A DNA stretch of 8,781 nucleotides from JAWXCM01 sp034408745 (GCA_034408745.1 JAWXCM010000371.1:1-8781); one strand, 5' to 3'; positions 1 to 5,549 are shown, numbered from the stretch's first letter. The notes: generated by a model not told the origin, from the letters alone. Numbers and translations are program-made.

Positions 1-327
1 CATGAGAATCCAGTGATGGTGACGCGGCAGGACTGGCGCGGGCCGGGCGCGGGTTGGGACGCGAAGTCGGTCGGCTACTGGCAGGTGAACGTGACCGCGG
101 CGGCGGAATATGAGTTCACGGTGCGATTCCCGGCAGCCGCCTCGGCGGGCACAGCGAGTATCCGGCTGAACGGCGCGTCACTGTCGAAGCCGTTTGCGGC
201 AGGTGTGGAGGAGTTGGTTGTTGGGCGAACCCGGGTCGCGGCCGGTATCGGAAAGCTGGAAGCGGAAATTGAAATGGATGCCTCGAAAAAAATAGGTGCC
301 CATTACGTGACGATTCGCCGTTTGTGA
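1..327 (+). CDS. C-terminal fragment of a probable sulfatase (arylsulfatase-type), truncated by the window edge
   Basis: The reading frame is open from base 1 (HENPVMVTRQDWRGPGAGW...) to TGA at 325-327, so the visible 108 residues are the end of a longer protein; the ATG at 13 is internal. The fragment shows the phrase 'NPV-x-x-TRQDWRGP...GW....GYWQV' followed by alternating beta-strand residues (YEFTVRFPA, ASIRLNG, KLEAEIEMD, GAHYVTIRRL). From memory, this wording is typical of the beta-sandwich tail found after the catalytic domain in many arylsulfatase A-like proteins of Acidobacteriota, Planctomycetota and Bacteroidota, where it follows the active-site domain and may contact the sugar substrate. 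The catalytic Cys/Ser-x-Pro-x-Arg motif lies outside the window, so activity cannot be judged. An alternative is the tail of another secreted carbohydrate-active protein with the same beta-sandwich module. Confidence 0.6.
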   Translation, partial: HENPVMVTRQDWRGPGAGWDAKSVGYWQVNVTAAAEYEFTVRFPAAASAGTASIRLNGASLSKPFAAGVEELVVGRTRVAAGIGKLEAEIEMDASKKIGAHYVTIRRL

Positions 328-398
328 CGTATTTCGAATCGGATGTACAGGATTAGCCGGCATGAAGAAGCACTCGGCTAAGAAGTAGTAGCCGTCGG

Positions 399-434
399 GG
401 GGAGGGCTGCGGTCCTCCCCGCCCCTTTCGGGGC
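399..434. terminator. Tandem GC-rich hairpins between convergent genes, possible bidirectional terminator
   Basis: Two hairpins sit back to back. The first pairs GGGGAGG (399-405) with CCTCCCC (414-420) around an 8-base loop. The second pairs GCCCC (421-425) with GGGGC (430-434) around a 4-base loop. They fill the gap between the end of the sulfatase-like gene (327) and the end of the VOC gene (436), where a two-way transcription stop is expected. Neither side has a run of T, so these are not classical intrinsic terminators. On the minus strand the second hairpin reads GCCCC-GAAA-GGGGC, a very stable GNRA-type tetraloop directly after the VOC stop codon, which could also serve as a 3'-end stabiliser. 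The rest of 328-398 shows only a tiny possible ORF, discussed in the findings. Confidence 0.5.
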
Positions 435-435
435 C

Positions 436-810
436 TCAGGCTAACGGCGTGGGGCGATACAAAAGATGCAGGTAATTGCCCTCGGGGTCGGTGAAAAATA
501 CGGTCCGATTTCCCTTGCTTTCCTGCGGCTCGCTCACGAAATTCACGTTGCGTTTTACTAATTCCGCGTGCGCTGCGTCGAAATCCACGACGGTCAGAGC
601 CAGGTGCCGGATGCCCTGCGTCTTCAGCGTCTGTGCGCCCCTGTCCTCGGCCGCATGGATCATTTCGATCAGGGTGCCGTCTTCGGCGCGCACGAAGATC
701 GCGTTCGCCGATTTGTAGACGATGCTGAAGCCCAGAACGGCAACATACCAGTCCGCGAGTGCTGCGACATCACGGGCTGCAATGGCGGTGTGTTCAATGC
801 CTCGAATCAT
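436..810 (-). CDS. Glyoxalase/bleomycin-resistance (VOC superfamily) protein
   Basis: This is a 124-residue single-module protein of the vicinal-oxygen-chelate superfamily, whose members bind a divalent metal and act on glutathione adducts, catechols, epoxides or drugs. The two beta-alpha-beta-beta-beta repeats are visible: IEHTAIAARDV...WYVAVLGF (5-28) and IRHLALTVVDFDAAHAEL (67-84). The usual metal ligands can be placed at H7, E49 (LIEMIH) and H69. The fourth position, in the conserved DPEGNYLHLLYR ending (108-119), holds H115 where glutamate is common. The sequence FFTDPEGN is a strong family signature. The ATG at 810 lies inside the last codons of the upstream gene (17-base overlap), with only a weak GAAG upstream, so translation is probably coupled. 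The substrate cannot be told from sequence. It is the last gene of the ruvX-mltG operon. Confidence 0.88.
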   Translation of the reverse strand: MIRGIEHTAIAARDVAALADWYVAVLGFSIVYKSANAIFVRAEDGTLIEMIHAAEDRGAQTLKTQGIRHLALTVVDFDAAHAELVKRNVNFVSEPQESKGNRTVFFTDPEGNYLHLLYRPTPLA

Positions 811-1264
811 GTGACTTCATTGTCTCAGAAGCCTGCTGGCGGAGTCGAAGCCACAATGGGAAAACAGTGGGATTCTCCAGCCATGTCATCAACTCCAGAT
901 GCATGTCCTGGCGCCGCAGGCGGACCTCAGGATCGGACGTGCGGCTGAGCAGTGCCCGCAGCCTTACCTTGGCTGAGATGACACGTTCGCGCACGGACCG
1001 CGGGTTCGCGGAAGACTCGTACAGCTCAGCGAGAGCCAGCAGGGTTCGGCGCATGTCCTCCGGCGAGTGAAGGCGGACGCCCTCGACGAACGGATGCAGT
1101 GGGATACCCGATTCACGAAGCAGGTTCTCAAGGTACGGCTCTGAGATCGGCGCCAGTGTCGCGCGCAGTTCCGTCATCAGAGGCGGGTCGATGACTTGAA
1201 TACCGCGCTGCTTCAGCAGAGCGTAAAGCCGGGCTTTTTTGGTCGACTCACTGTGCGTGGCCAT
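794..1264 (-). CDS. Uncharacterised 156-residue protein, third gene of the ruvX-mltG operon
   Basis: I do not recognise this family. The ATG at 1264 (MATHSESTKKARLYALLKQR) was chosen over the upstream start at 1348 because it overlaps the mltG stop by 17 bases, whereas the longer form would read 100 bases into mltG and add a basic, low-quality extension. The protein has no signal peptide or membrane segment. It is rich in Leu, Arg and Glu and looks almost entirely helical. A stretch around 36-66 (LAPISEPYLENLLRESGIPLHPFVEGV) resembles a short helix-turn-helix-like arrangement, and 70-115 contains paired amphipathic helices with many Arg residues, which would fit nucleic-acid or protein binding, but this is only an impression. 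The C-terminus (WLENPTVFPLWLRLRQQA) is aromatic. Its position between mltG and a VOC gene, with overlaps on both sides, indicates genuine translation and co-expression. Confidence 0.75.
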   Translation of the reverse strand: MATHSESTKKARLYALLKQRGIQVIDPPLMTELRATLAPISEPYLENLLRESGIPLHPFVEGVRLHSPEDMRRTLLALAELYESSANPRSVRERVISAKVRLRALLSRTSDPEVRLRRQDMHLELMTWLENPTVFPLWLRLRQQASETMKSHDSRH

Positions 1265-2237
1265 TGCGATACGCCTGCACCGCCGCGTTATGAGCGCCGA
1301 TGCCTTCTGAGAATACGTGGCCGCCGGTACCGTCGGGCTTCGCAACAAAGAACAGGTACTTCGTTTCCGCGGGCTGGAGCGCGGCCTTCAGCGAAGCAGC
1401 GCCTGGGTTCGCGATGGGTCCCGGCGGAAGGCCGGGATTTCGATACGTGTTGTACGGGTGCGGGTTGTCGAGATCGGACCTGTAGATGGTCCCGCGGTAG
1501 CGATTCTCCAGCAACGCCGCGTAGATCACGGTGGGGTCGCAGTCCATCTTCATGCCGAGCCGCAGCCGGTTCGCATACACCGACGCCACACGGGGCCGCT
1601 CCTCCGGCACCGCGGTTTCCTTCTCCACCAGCGAGGCCAGCGTCACGGTCTCATGCACGCGCGAGGTGCCGCCCCCGGCGTGCTTCCAGGCCTTACGGAA
1701 CTGGTCGACCATCTGCTTGCAAACCAACGCGGCAGTGGTCCGGCGCGTGACGTGGTACGTCGACGGAAACAGGTAGCCTTCAAGGCTGGTGGCCGCGGGC
1801 GCCAGATCATGGATCAGGGCCGGGTTCTGCGCGGCTTTTAGAAAGTCCGCCTCTTTGATGAAGCCGAGCCGGCCAACTTCGGCGGCAATCTCCCAGATGT
1901 GCGCGCCTTCCGGGATGCGGATCTCGTAATAAAACACGTCGCCGCGCGCCATCTTATCGAGCACTTCCACCGGCGACATCGCTCGATCAAAGCGATACTC
2001 GCCAGCCTGCAGCGTCGCTTTAGACTTCAGGGCACGCGCCGCCAGGAACTGCCATTCGGCCTGAATGACGCCGGACTTTTTCAGCTGCAGAGCGATGCCG
2101 GCGGTGGACGTGCCCGGCGGAATGTCGACGAACGCTTCTTTGTCGAAACCCTTCCACGGGCGTCCCACGGCGTACCAAACCGCTCCGGCTCCGAGAGCCG
2201 CCAGTAGAATCAGCGTGAAGAAGAGGCGTTTCAGCAC
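1248..2237 (-). CDS. mltG: Endolytic murein transglycosylase MltG (YceG-like)
   Basis: MltG is an inner-membrane lytic transglycosylase that cleaves nascent glycan strands and is thought to set their length by releasing them from the synthase. The 329-residue protein fits the family. It begins with a membrane anchor (FFTLILLAALGAGAVWYAVG, about 6-25), followed by a LysM-like region (FVDIPPGTSTAGIALQL, 36-52; IRIPEGAHIWEIA, 106-118). The catalytic YceG domain shows LEGYLFPSTY (152-161), TLASLVEKETA (199-209) with the expected catalytic Glu at 205, VASVYANRLRLGMKMDCDPTVIYA (217-240), PYNTYRNPGLPPGPIANPG (261-279) and the ending KYLFFV...GGHVFS...HN. The start is GTG at 2237, which overlaps the ruvX stop (GTGCTGA, 7 bases); an AGGA sequence at 2244-2247 lies 6 bases upstream. 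ruvX-mltG adjacency is also known from Bacillus (yrrK/yrrL region), which supports the assignment. Confidence 0.97.
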   Translation of the reverse strand: MLKRLFFTLILLAALGAGAVWYAVGRPWKGFDKEAFVDIPPGTSTAGIALQLKKSGVIQAEWQFLAARALKSKATLQAGEYRFDRAMSPVEVLDKMARGDVFYYEIRIPEGAHIWEIAAEVGRLGFIKEADFLKAAQNPALIHDLAPAATSLEGYLFPSTYHVTRRTTAALVCKQMVDQFRKAWKHAGGGTSRVHETVTLASLVEKETAVPEERPRVASVYANRLRLGMKMDCDPTVIYAALLENRYRGTIYRSDLDNPHPYNTYRNPGLPPGPIANPGAASLKAALQPAETKYLFFVAKPDGTGGHVFSEGIGAHNAAVQAYRNGHAQ

Positions 2238-2674
2238 AGGGTGTCCTGAGTTTCAGTTCGGTCGAGATATTCCTGCAACATTATGATCGCGGCCATGCGG
2301 TCGACGTTTCCAGTCTTGCGATCCGTGGAGCGGCCCGCTTCACGCAGCACCTGCTCTGCTTCGTATGACGTCAGCCGCTCATCAATGTATTCCACCGGAA
2401 GTCCGGTGCGCTCCGCCAGACGCCCCGCGAACTCGGCCGTATACCGTGACATGGCGCTCTCGTCGCCGCTCATGTGGACCGGCAGGCCGATCAACAACTG
2501 GATCACGTCCAACTCTGTGCACAGCCCAGCCAGGTATTCGATGTCGTCGCGAACGCGGGTTCGGTTGTAAGTCGGCAGGCCCTGCACGATGATGCCGAGG
2601 GGGTCTGTGGCGGCGAGTCCAATGCGCTTTTTCCCTAAATCGAGCGCGAGGATGCGCCGGGGCGTGCGGGACAT
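2231..2674 (-). CDS. ruvX: RuvX/YqgF-family putative pre-16S rRNA nuclease
   Basis: This 147-residue RNase H-fold protein belongs to the YqgF family, which has been assigned both Holliday-junction resolution and 16S rRNA 5'-end processing; the latter is the role used in current annotations. The visible motifs are ILALDLGKKRIGLAATDPLG (8-27) with the first metal-binding Asp at 12, LLIGLPVHMSG (60-70), VEYIDERLTSYEAE (94-107) with D98-E99, and VDRMAAIIMLQEYL (124-137) with the last acidic residue D125. All acidic active-site positions are present. The ATG at 2674 (MSRTPRRILALD) was chosen because it gives the usual family length; the frame remains open to 2962 but that extension runs antisense into the neighbouring gene's coding sequence. 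No Shine-Dalgarno sequence is evident. It is the first gene of the four-gene operon and diverges from the secreted mutarotase-like gene. Confidence 0.96.
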   Translation of the reverse strand: MSRTPRRILALDLGKKRIGLAATDPLGIIVQGLPTYNRTRVRDDIEYLAGLCTELDVIQLLIGLPVHMSGDESAMSRYTAEFAGRLAERTGLPVEYIDERLTSYEAEQVLREAGRSTDRKTGNVDRMAAIIMLQEYLDRTETQDTLC

Positions 2675-2712
2675 AAAACACCAGTGTCGCTCAGGCGGCG
2701 GTCGCGGCGTGA

Positions 2713-2718
2713 TATTGT
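2713..2718 (+). promoter_or_regulatory. Possible -10 element for the secreted mutarotase-like gene
   Basis: In the 51-base gap between divergent ruvX and the gene at 2726, TATTGT (2713-2718) follows a TG one base upstream (2710-2711), resembling an extended -10. A start about 7 bases downstream would fall at or next to the GTG at 2726, giving a leaderless or nearly leaderless mRNA, which would agree with the absence of a ribosome-binding site there. No -35 sequence can be named. The match to TATAAT is only 4 of 6, so this is tentative. Confidence 0.2.
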
Positions 2719-2725
2719 GTCGCTC

Positions 2726-3712
2726 GTGAAAGCCATAAGTCTGGTTTGCGTACTGCTCTCGTCGGCAGCGGTTTGGGCCGCGGACGTTCCGGAGAAGGAA
2801 ATTGCGGCGACGGGGATCAAAGCGAAGATCCAGTTGCCCGACATGCACAACGGTTTTTACCGCGGGACGCGGTTCGACTGGTCCGGCCAGATCCCCAGTC
2901 TGACGGCCGGTGGCCACGAGTACTTCGGCAAGTGGTTCCCGAAGTACGACCCGAACCTGCACGACGCCATCATGGGGCCCGTGGAGGAGTTCATCTCAAA
3001 GGGCGACACCAGCCCCGGCTATGACGAGGCGAAGGTGGGCGAGAAGTTTGTACGCATCGGCGTCGGTGCGGTGACCAAAGCCGTGGACAAGCCCTATGAG
3101 CGCTTCCGCACTTACGACATTGTCGACGGCGGCAAGTGGACGGTGAAACCGGGTCGCGACATGATCGAGTTCATTCACGAACTCGGCGACACCAACGGGT
3201 ATGCGTATCGATACACGAAGACGATCCGGCTGGTGGGTGACGCGGCACAGCCGAAGATGATCATTGAGCACTCGCTGCGCAACACGGGCCGCAAGCCTCT
3301 GGAAACGATGCAGTACAACCACAACTTCTTCGTGATCGACGGGCAGCCCACCGGGCCGGAGGCTTCAGTCAAGTTTGTTTTCGATCCGAAGAGCTCGGGG
3401 CCCCGGCCGCTGAAAGCAGAACTGGCCGCGTTCGAAGGCCGGACGCTGACCTACAAGAAGCAGCTTGTACAGGGCGAGAGCGCATTCACGGAAATCGAAG
3501 GATTCGGCAGCGACTCGAAGGACTACGACTTCCGCGTGGAGCACAAGAAAGCCGGCGCGGGCGTTCGCATTCAGGGCGACAAGCCGATTCAGAAGATCAT
3601 CTACTGGTCGATCCCCTCCACGCTCTGCCCGGAGGCGTACATCGACGTGTCGGCGAAGCCCGGTGAGGAGACTCGCTGGACCTACACGTACACCTTCTAC
3701 CAGCTTAAGTAA
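2726..3712 (+). CDS. Secreted protein with probable galactose-mutarotase-like (beta-sandwich) fold
   Basis: The best start is GTG at 2726, giving a 328-residue protein with a clean signal peptide: MKAISLVCVLLSSAAVWA with a likely cleavage before ADVPEK. In-frame GTGs at 2717 and 2684 are possible, but they would put a very basic stretch (SLRRRSRRD) in front of the signal. The mature protein is beta-rich. It carries features reminiscent of aldose epimerase/mutarotase-fold proteins: NGFYRGTRFDWSG (42-54), YAYRYTKTIRLVG (159-171), IEHSLRNTG (180-188), a central YNHNFFVID (197-205) whose H199 resembles the mutarotase substrate-binding His, and a C-terminal PEAYIDVSAKPGEETRW (302-318), like the 'PE....PGE' ending of that superfamily. 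These matches are by pattern memory, so the fold is probable and the enzymatic activity is unproven. Its 3' end overlaps convergent garD by 8 bases. Confidence 0.8.
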   Translation: MKAISLVCVLLSSAAVWAADVPEKEIAATGIKAKIQLPDMHNGFYRGTRFDWSGQIPSLTAGGHEYFGKWFPKYDPNLHDAIMGPVEEFISKGDTSPGYDEAKVGEKFVRIGVGAVTKAVDKPYERFRTYDIVDGGKWTVKPGRDMIEFIHELGDTNGYAYRYTKTIRLVGDAAQPKMIIEHSLRNTGRKPLETMQYNHNFFVIDGQPTGPEASVKFVFDPKSSGPRPLKAELAAFEGRTLTYKKQLVQGESAFTEIEGFGSDSKDYDFRVEHKKAGAGVRIQGDKPIQKIIYWSIPSTLCPEAYIDVSAKPGEETRWTYTYTFYQLK

Positions 3713-5231
3713 CAGGGCCGGGGTTGAAGACGGCGAGCGCGTTGCCGAGGCCCCAGTGCTCGGCCCAGGTCTTTTTGCGCCCGCTGGCAACGTCAAGGAT
3801 GTACTCGAAGAGCTGTTCTCCGACCTGCTCAATGGTGGCCTGACCGGTGGCGATGCTTCCCGCGTCGACGTCGATCAGGTCGTGCCATTTCTCGGCGAGC
3901 GCGGTGCGCGACGACACCTTCACCACAGGCACCATCGAGAGGCCGTACGGCGTACCCTCGCCTGTCGTGAACACGTGCAGGTTCATCGAGGGCAGCTGCT
4001 GCGCTCCGCAGATGAAGTCGCTGGCCGGCGTGGCGGCGAAGACGAGGCCGCGCGTCCGCACCTTCTCGCCGTGGCTGGCCACCGACTGAATCGCCGATGT
4101 CCCCGACTTGGCAATGGACCCGAGTGCTTTTTCCACCACGTTGGCCAGGCCGCCACGCTTGTTGCCGGGCGTTGGGTTGGCGCTGCGGTCGGCACTGCCG
4201 CGCGCGAGATATTCGTCATACCAGGCCATCTCGCGGATCAGATCGCGCGCCACGTCGACGTTGATGGCGCGGGGCGTCAGCAGGTGGATGGCGTCGCGGA
4301 CCTCGGTGACTTCGCTGAACAGCACAGTGGCGCCGGCGCGCACCAGCAGGTCGGCTGCGTAACCCACAGCGGGGTTGCAGGTGACGCCGGAGAACGCGTC
4401 GCTGCCGCCGCACTGCAGGCCGACGGACAGCTCGGATGCTGGGCACGTGGTCCGGCGGCGGCGATCAAGCACGGCGAGCCTGCGCTCGGCCGCTTCCATG
4501 ATGGCCGAGACCGTGTCGGCGAACCCTCCGCGATCCTGCAGCCGGATCACGTTTGGCGGGTCGAGGACGGCGAAGTCCGAGGGGCGGGAGAAGAGGCGCG
4601 ACGGCTGAAGCTTCTCGCACCCCAGGCTGACTACCAGTGGCGATGCCGCGATGTTGGGATGGAGGCTGATGGCCTGGATGGTGCGGATGGGCACCGCGGC
4701 GCCGGGCGCGTCGATCGCCACGCCGCAACCGTAGCTGTGCGTGATGGCCACCACGTCGCTGACGTTCGGGTAGCGGGGCAGAATCTCGGCCTTGATGCGG
4801 CGCACGGCGTAGTCGACCGTAGGCGCGACGCACTGCACGGTAGTCGTGATGCCCAGCAGGTTGCGCGTCCCAACCGAGCCGTCGGCGTTGCGATAGCCCT
4901 CAAACGTGCGGCCCTCCAAAGGGGGCAGCGCGCGCGGGATCGCGGTGGCCAAAGGAAGTTGGTCGAGCGGCGGCGCGGTGGGAAGCTCCATGAACTCATG
5001 CCGCAGCCACGTGCCGGGCGTGATGTCACGGTTCGCCGAGCCGATGACCTGTCCGTAGCGGACGACGGGTTCGCCGGGCTGCAGCGGGCGCAGCGCGATC
5101 TTTTGAGATTGCGGAATGGGCTCGGACGCAGTCAGGCCGTCGGGCCACGAATCGCCCGTGCGGACGCCTTCGGGGTCGGGGATGATGGCGACGTTGTCAC
5201 CGGGATGAACGCGAATGTACGGGAGTGGCAC
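3705..5231 (-). CDS. garD: Galactarate dehydratase (UxaA/GarD family)
   Basis: GarD is a cytoplasmic metal-dependent dehydratase converting D-galactarate (mucate) to 5-dehydro-4-deoxy-D-glucarate, the first committed step of galactarate use. The 508-residue protein is close in length to E. coli GarD (523) and matches it by recall from end to end: N-terminal SAF-like domain YIRVHPGDNVAII (5-17), LEGRTFEGYRNADGSVGTRN (105-124), HSYGCGVAIDAPG (165-177), SLGCEKLQP (202-210), CPASELSVGLQCGGSDAFSG (263-282), FSEVTEVRDAIHLLTPRA (305-322), PGNKRGGLANVVEKALGSIA (355-374) and the terminal VFNPGPVT. The conserved cysteines and acidic residues of the family are present. The start is GTG at 5231; a TGA lies two codons upstream in frame, and the first residues match the family. 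No ribosome-binding site is visible. No galactarate transporter, aldolase (GarL) or reductase (GarR) is in the window. The alternative label altronate dehydratase is less likely given length and wording. Confidence 0.95.
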   Translation of the reverse strand: MPLPYIRVHPGDNVAIIPDPEGVRTGDSWPDGLTASEPIPQSQKIALRPLQPGEPVVRYGQVIGSANRDITPGTWLRHEFMELPTAPPLDQLPLATAIPRALPPLEGRTFEGYRNADGSVGTRNLLGITTTVQCVAPTVDYAVRRIKAEILPRYPNVSDVVAITHSYGCGVAIDAPGAAVPIRTIQAISLHPNIAASPLVVSLGCEKLQPSRLFSRPSDFAVLDPPNVIRLQDRGGFADTVSAIMEAAERRLAVLDRRRRTTCPASELSVGLQCGGSDAFSGVTCNPAVGYAADLLVRAGATVLFSEVTEVRDAIHLLTPRAINVDVARDLIREMAWYDEYLARGSADRSANPTPGNKRGGLANVVEKALGSIAKSGTSAIQSVASHGEKVRTRGLVFAATPASDFICGAQQLPSMNLHVFTTGEGTPYGLSMVPVVKVSSRTALAEKWHDLIDVDAGSIATGQATIEQVGEQLFEYILDVASGRKKTWAEHWGLGNALAVFNPGPVT

Positions 5232-5238
5232 CTGTCAG

Positions 5239-5247
5239 CTATGATAG
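5239..5247. promoter_or_regulatory. Symmetric -10-like element shared by garD and rpsU
   Basis: CTATGATAG (5239-5247) is palindromic around its central base. On the plus strand it gives TATGAT (5240-5245), matching 5 of 6 bases of TATAAT; on the minus strand it gives TATCAT (5246-5241), also 5 of 6. Starts 7 bases downstream would lie near 5252 for rpsU, leaving a 30-base leader with the ribosome-binding site, and near 5234 for garD, leaving almost no leader. It lies in the 51-base gap between the two divergent starts. No convincing -35 was seen on either side. The location and the symmetry are seen directly; promoter function is inferred. Confidence 0.42.
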
Positions 5248-5265
5248 TAAGAGTACTGAAACAGC

Positions 5266-5275
5266 GAGGGGGTGA
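5266..5275 (+). promoter_or_regulatory. Strong Shine-Dalgarno sequence of rpsU
   Basis: GAGGGGGTGA lies 7 bases before the TTG start of rpsU. AGGGGGTGA within it differs by one base from a perfect 9-base anti-Shine-Dalgarno complement (AGGAGGTGA). It decides the TTG start at 5283, since the codon just before the TTG is TAA in the same frame. It is by far the strongest such site in the window. Confidence 0.85.
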
Positions 5276-5282
5276 GTTTTAA

Positions 5283-5480
5283 TTGGCAGAAGTCATCGTG
5301 CAGGACGGTGAAACGCTCGAAAGTGCGTTACGTCGCTTCAAGCGCAAGGTGCAGCAGGAAGACATCATTAAAGAGATCAAGCGTCACTCTTTCTACCTGA
5401 AGCCCGGCGAGAAGAAGCGTACCAAAGAAGCCCTCGCTCGCAAGCGCAACCGGAAAAAGCGCCGCTCAGAACCGGAATAG
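5283..5480 (+). CDS. rpsU: Small ribosomal subunit protein bS21
   Basis: This is a 65-residue, very basic protein of the 30S subunit platform that sits close to the 3' end of 16S rRNA and helps initiation. The family signature is clear: MAEVIVQDGETLESALRRFK (1-20) followed by RKVQQEDIIKEIKRHSFYLKPGEKKR (21-46) and the Arg/Lys-rich tail ALARKRNRKKRRSEPE. Length and sequence are standard. The start codon is TTG (5283-5285), fixed by an in-frame TAA immediately upstream and by the Shine-Dalgarno sequence at 5266-5275; the next possible start (GTG 5298) would remove the conserved N-terminus. It stands as a single-gene unit, divergent from garD and closed by an intrinsic terminator 20 bases after the stop. 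Confidence 0.98.
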   Translation: MAEVIVQDGETLESALRRFKRKVQQEDIIKEIKRHSFYLKPGEKKRTKEALARKRNRKKRRSEPE

Positions 5481-5500
5481 ATCCGGGCTGTAACTGAACC

Positions 5501-5549
5501 CACAAAGGGCACCGCGACCTGCAAAAGGCCACGGTGCCCTTCGTGTTTT
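5501..5549 (+). terminator. Intrinsic terminator of rpsU
   Basis: AAGGGCACCG (5505-5514) pairs perfectly with CGGTGCCCTT (5532-5541). After a single A-C mismatch the stem extends by CAC (5501-5503) with GTG (5543-5545). The 17-base loop can form an inner CCT/AGG pairing (5518-5520 with 5526-5528). TTTT follows at 5546-5549. The position shortly after the rpsU stop and before the next gene on the same strand fits a Rho-independent terminator that insulates the peptidase gene. Confidence 0.9.

Noticed and set aside
1265..1348. Longer start for the unknown operon gene at 1348
   Set aside because: It would overlap mltG by about 100 bases and add a 28-residue segment unlike the rest; the ATG at 1264 gives an ordinary short overlap.
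2684..2725. Upstream GTG starts (2684, 2717) for the secreted mutarotase-like protein
   Set aside because: The start at 2726 gives a compact signal peptide; the upstream ones prepend SLRRRSRRD or a few residues without a ribosome-binding site. Not fully excluded.
2675..2962. N-terminal extension of ruvX up to base 2962
   Set aside because: The extension is antisense to the secreted mutarotase-like gene, and the ATG at 2674 yields the normal family length with the motif ILALDLG at the usual distance.
3465..5282. A 605-codon open frame on the plus strand, antisense to garD and ending just before rpsU
   Set aside because: It is opposite a gene with end-to-end GarD similarity, its translation is low-complexity (Arg, Ala, Gly, Asp, His) and matches nothing recognisable; long antisense frames are common in GC-rich coding DNA.
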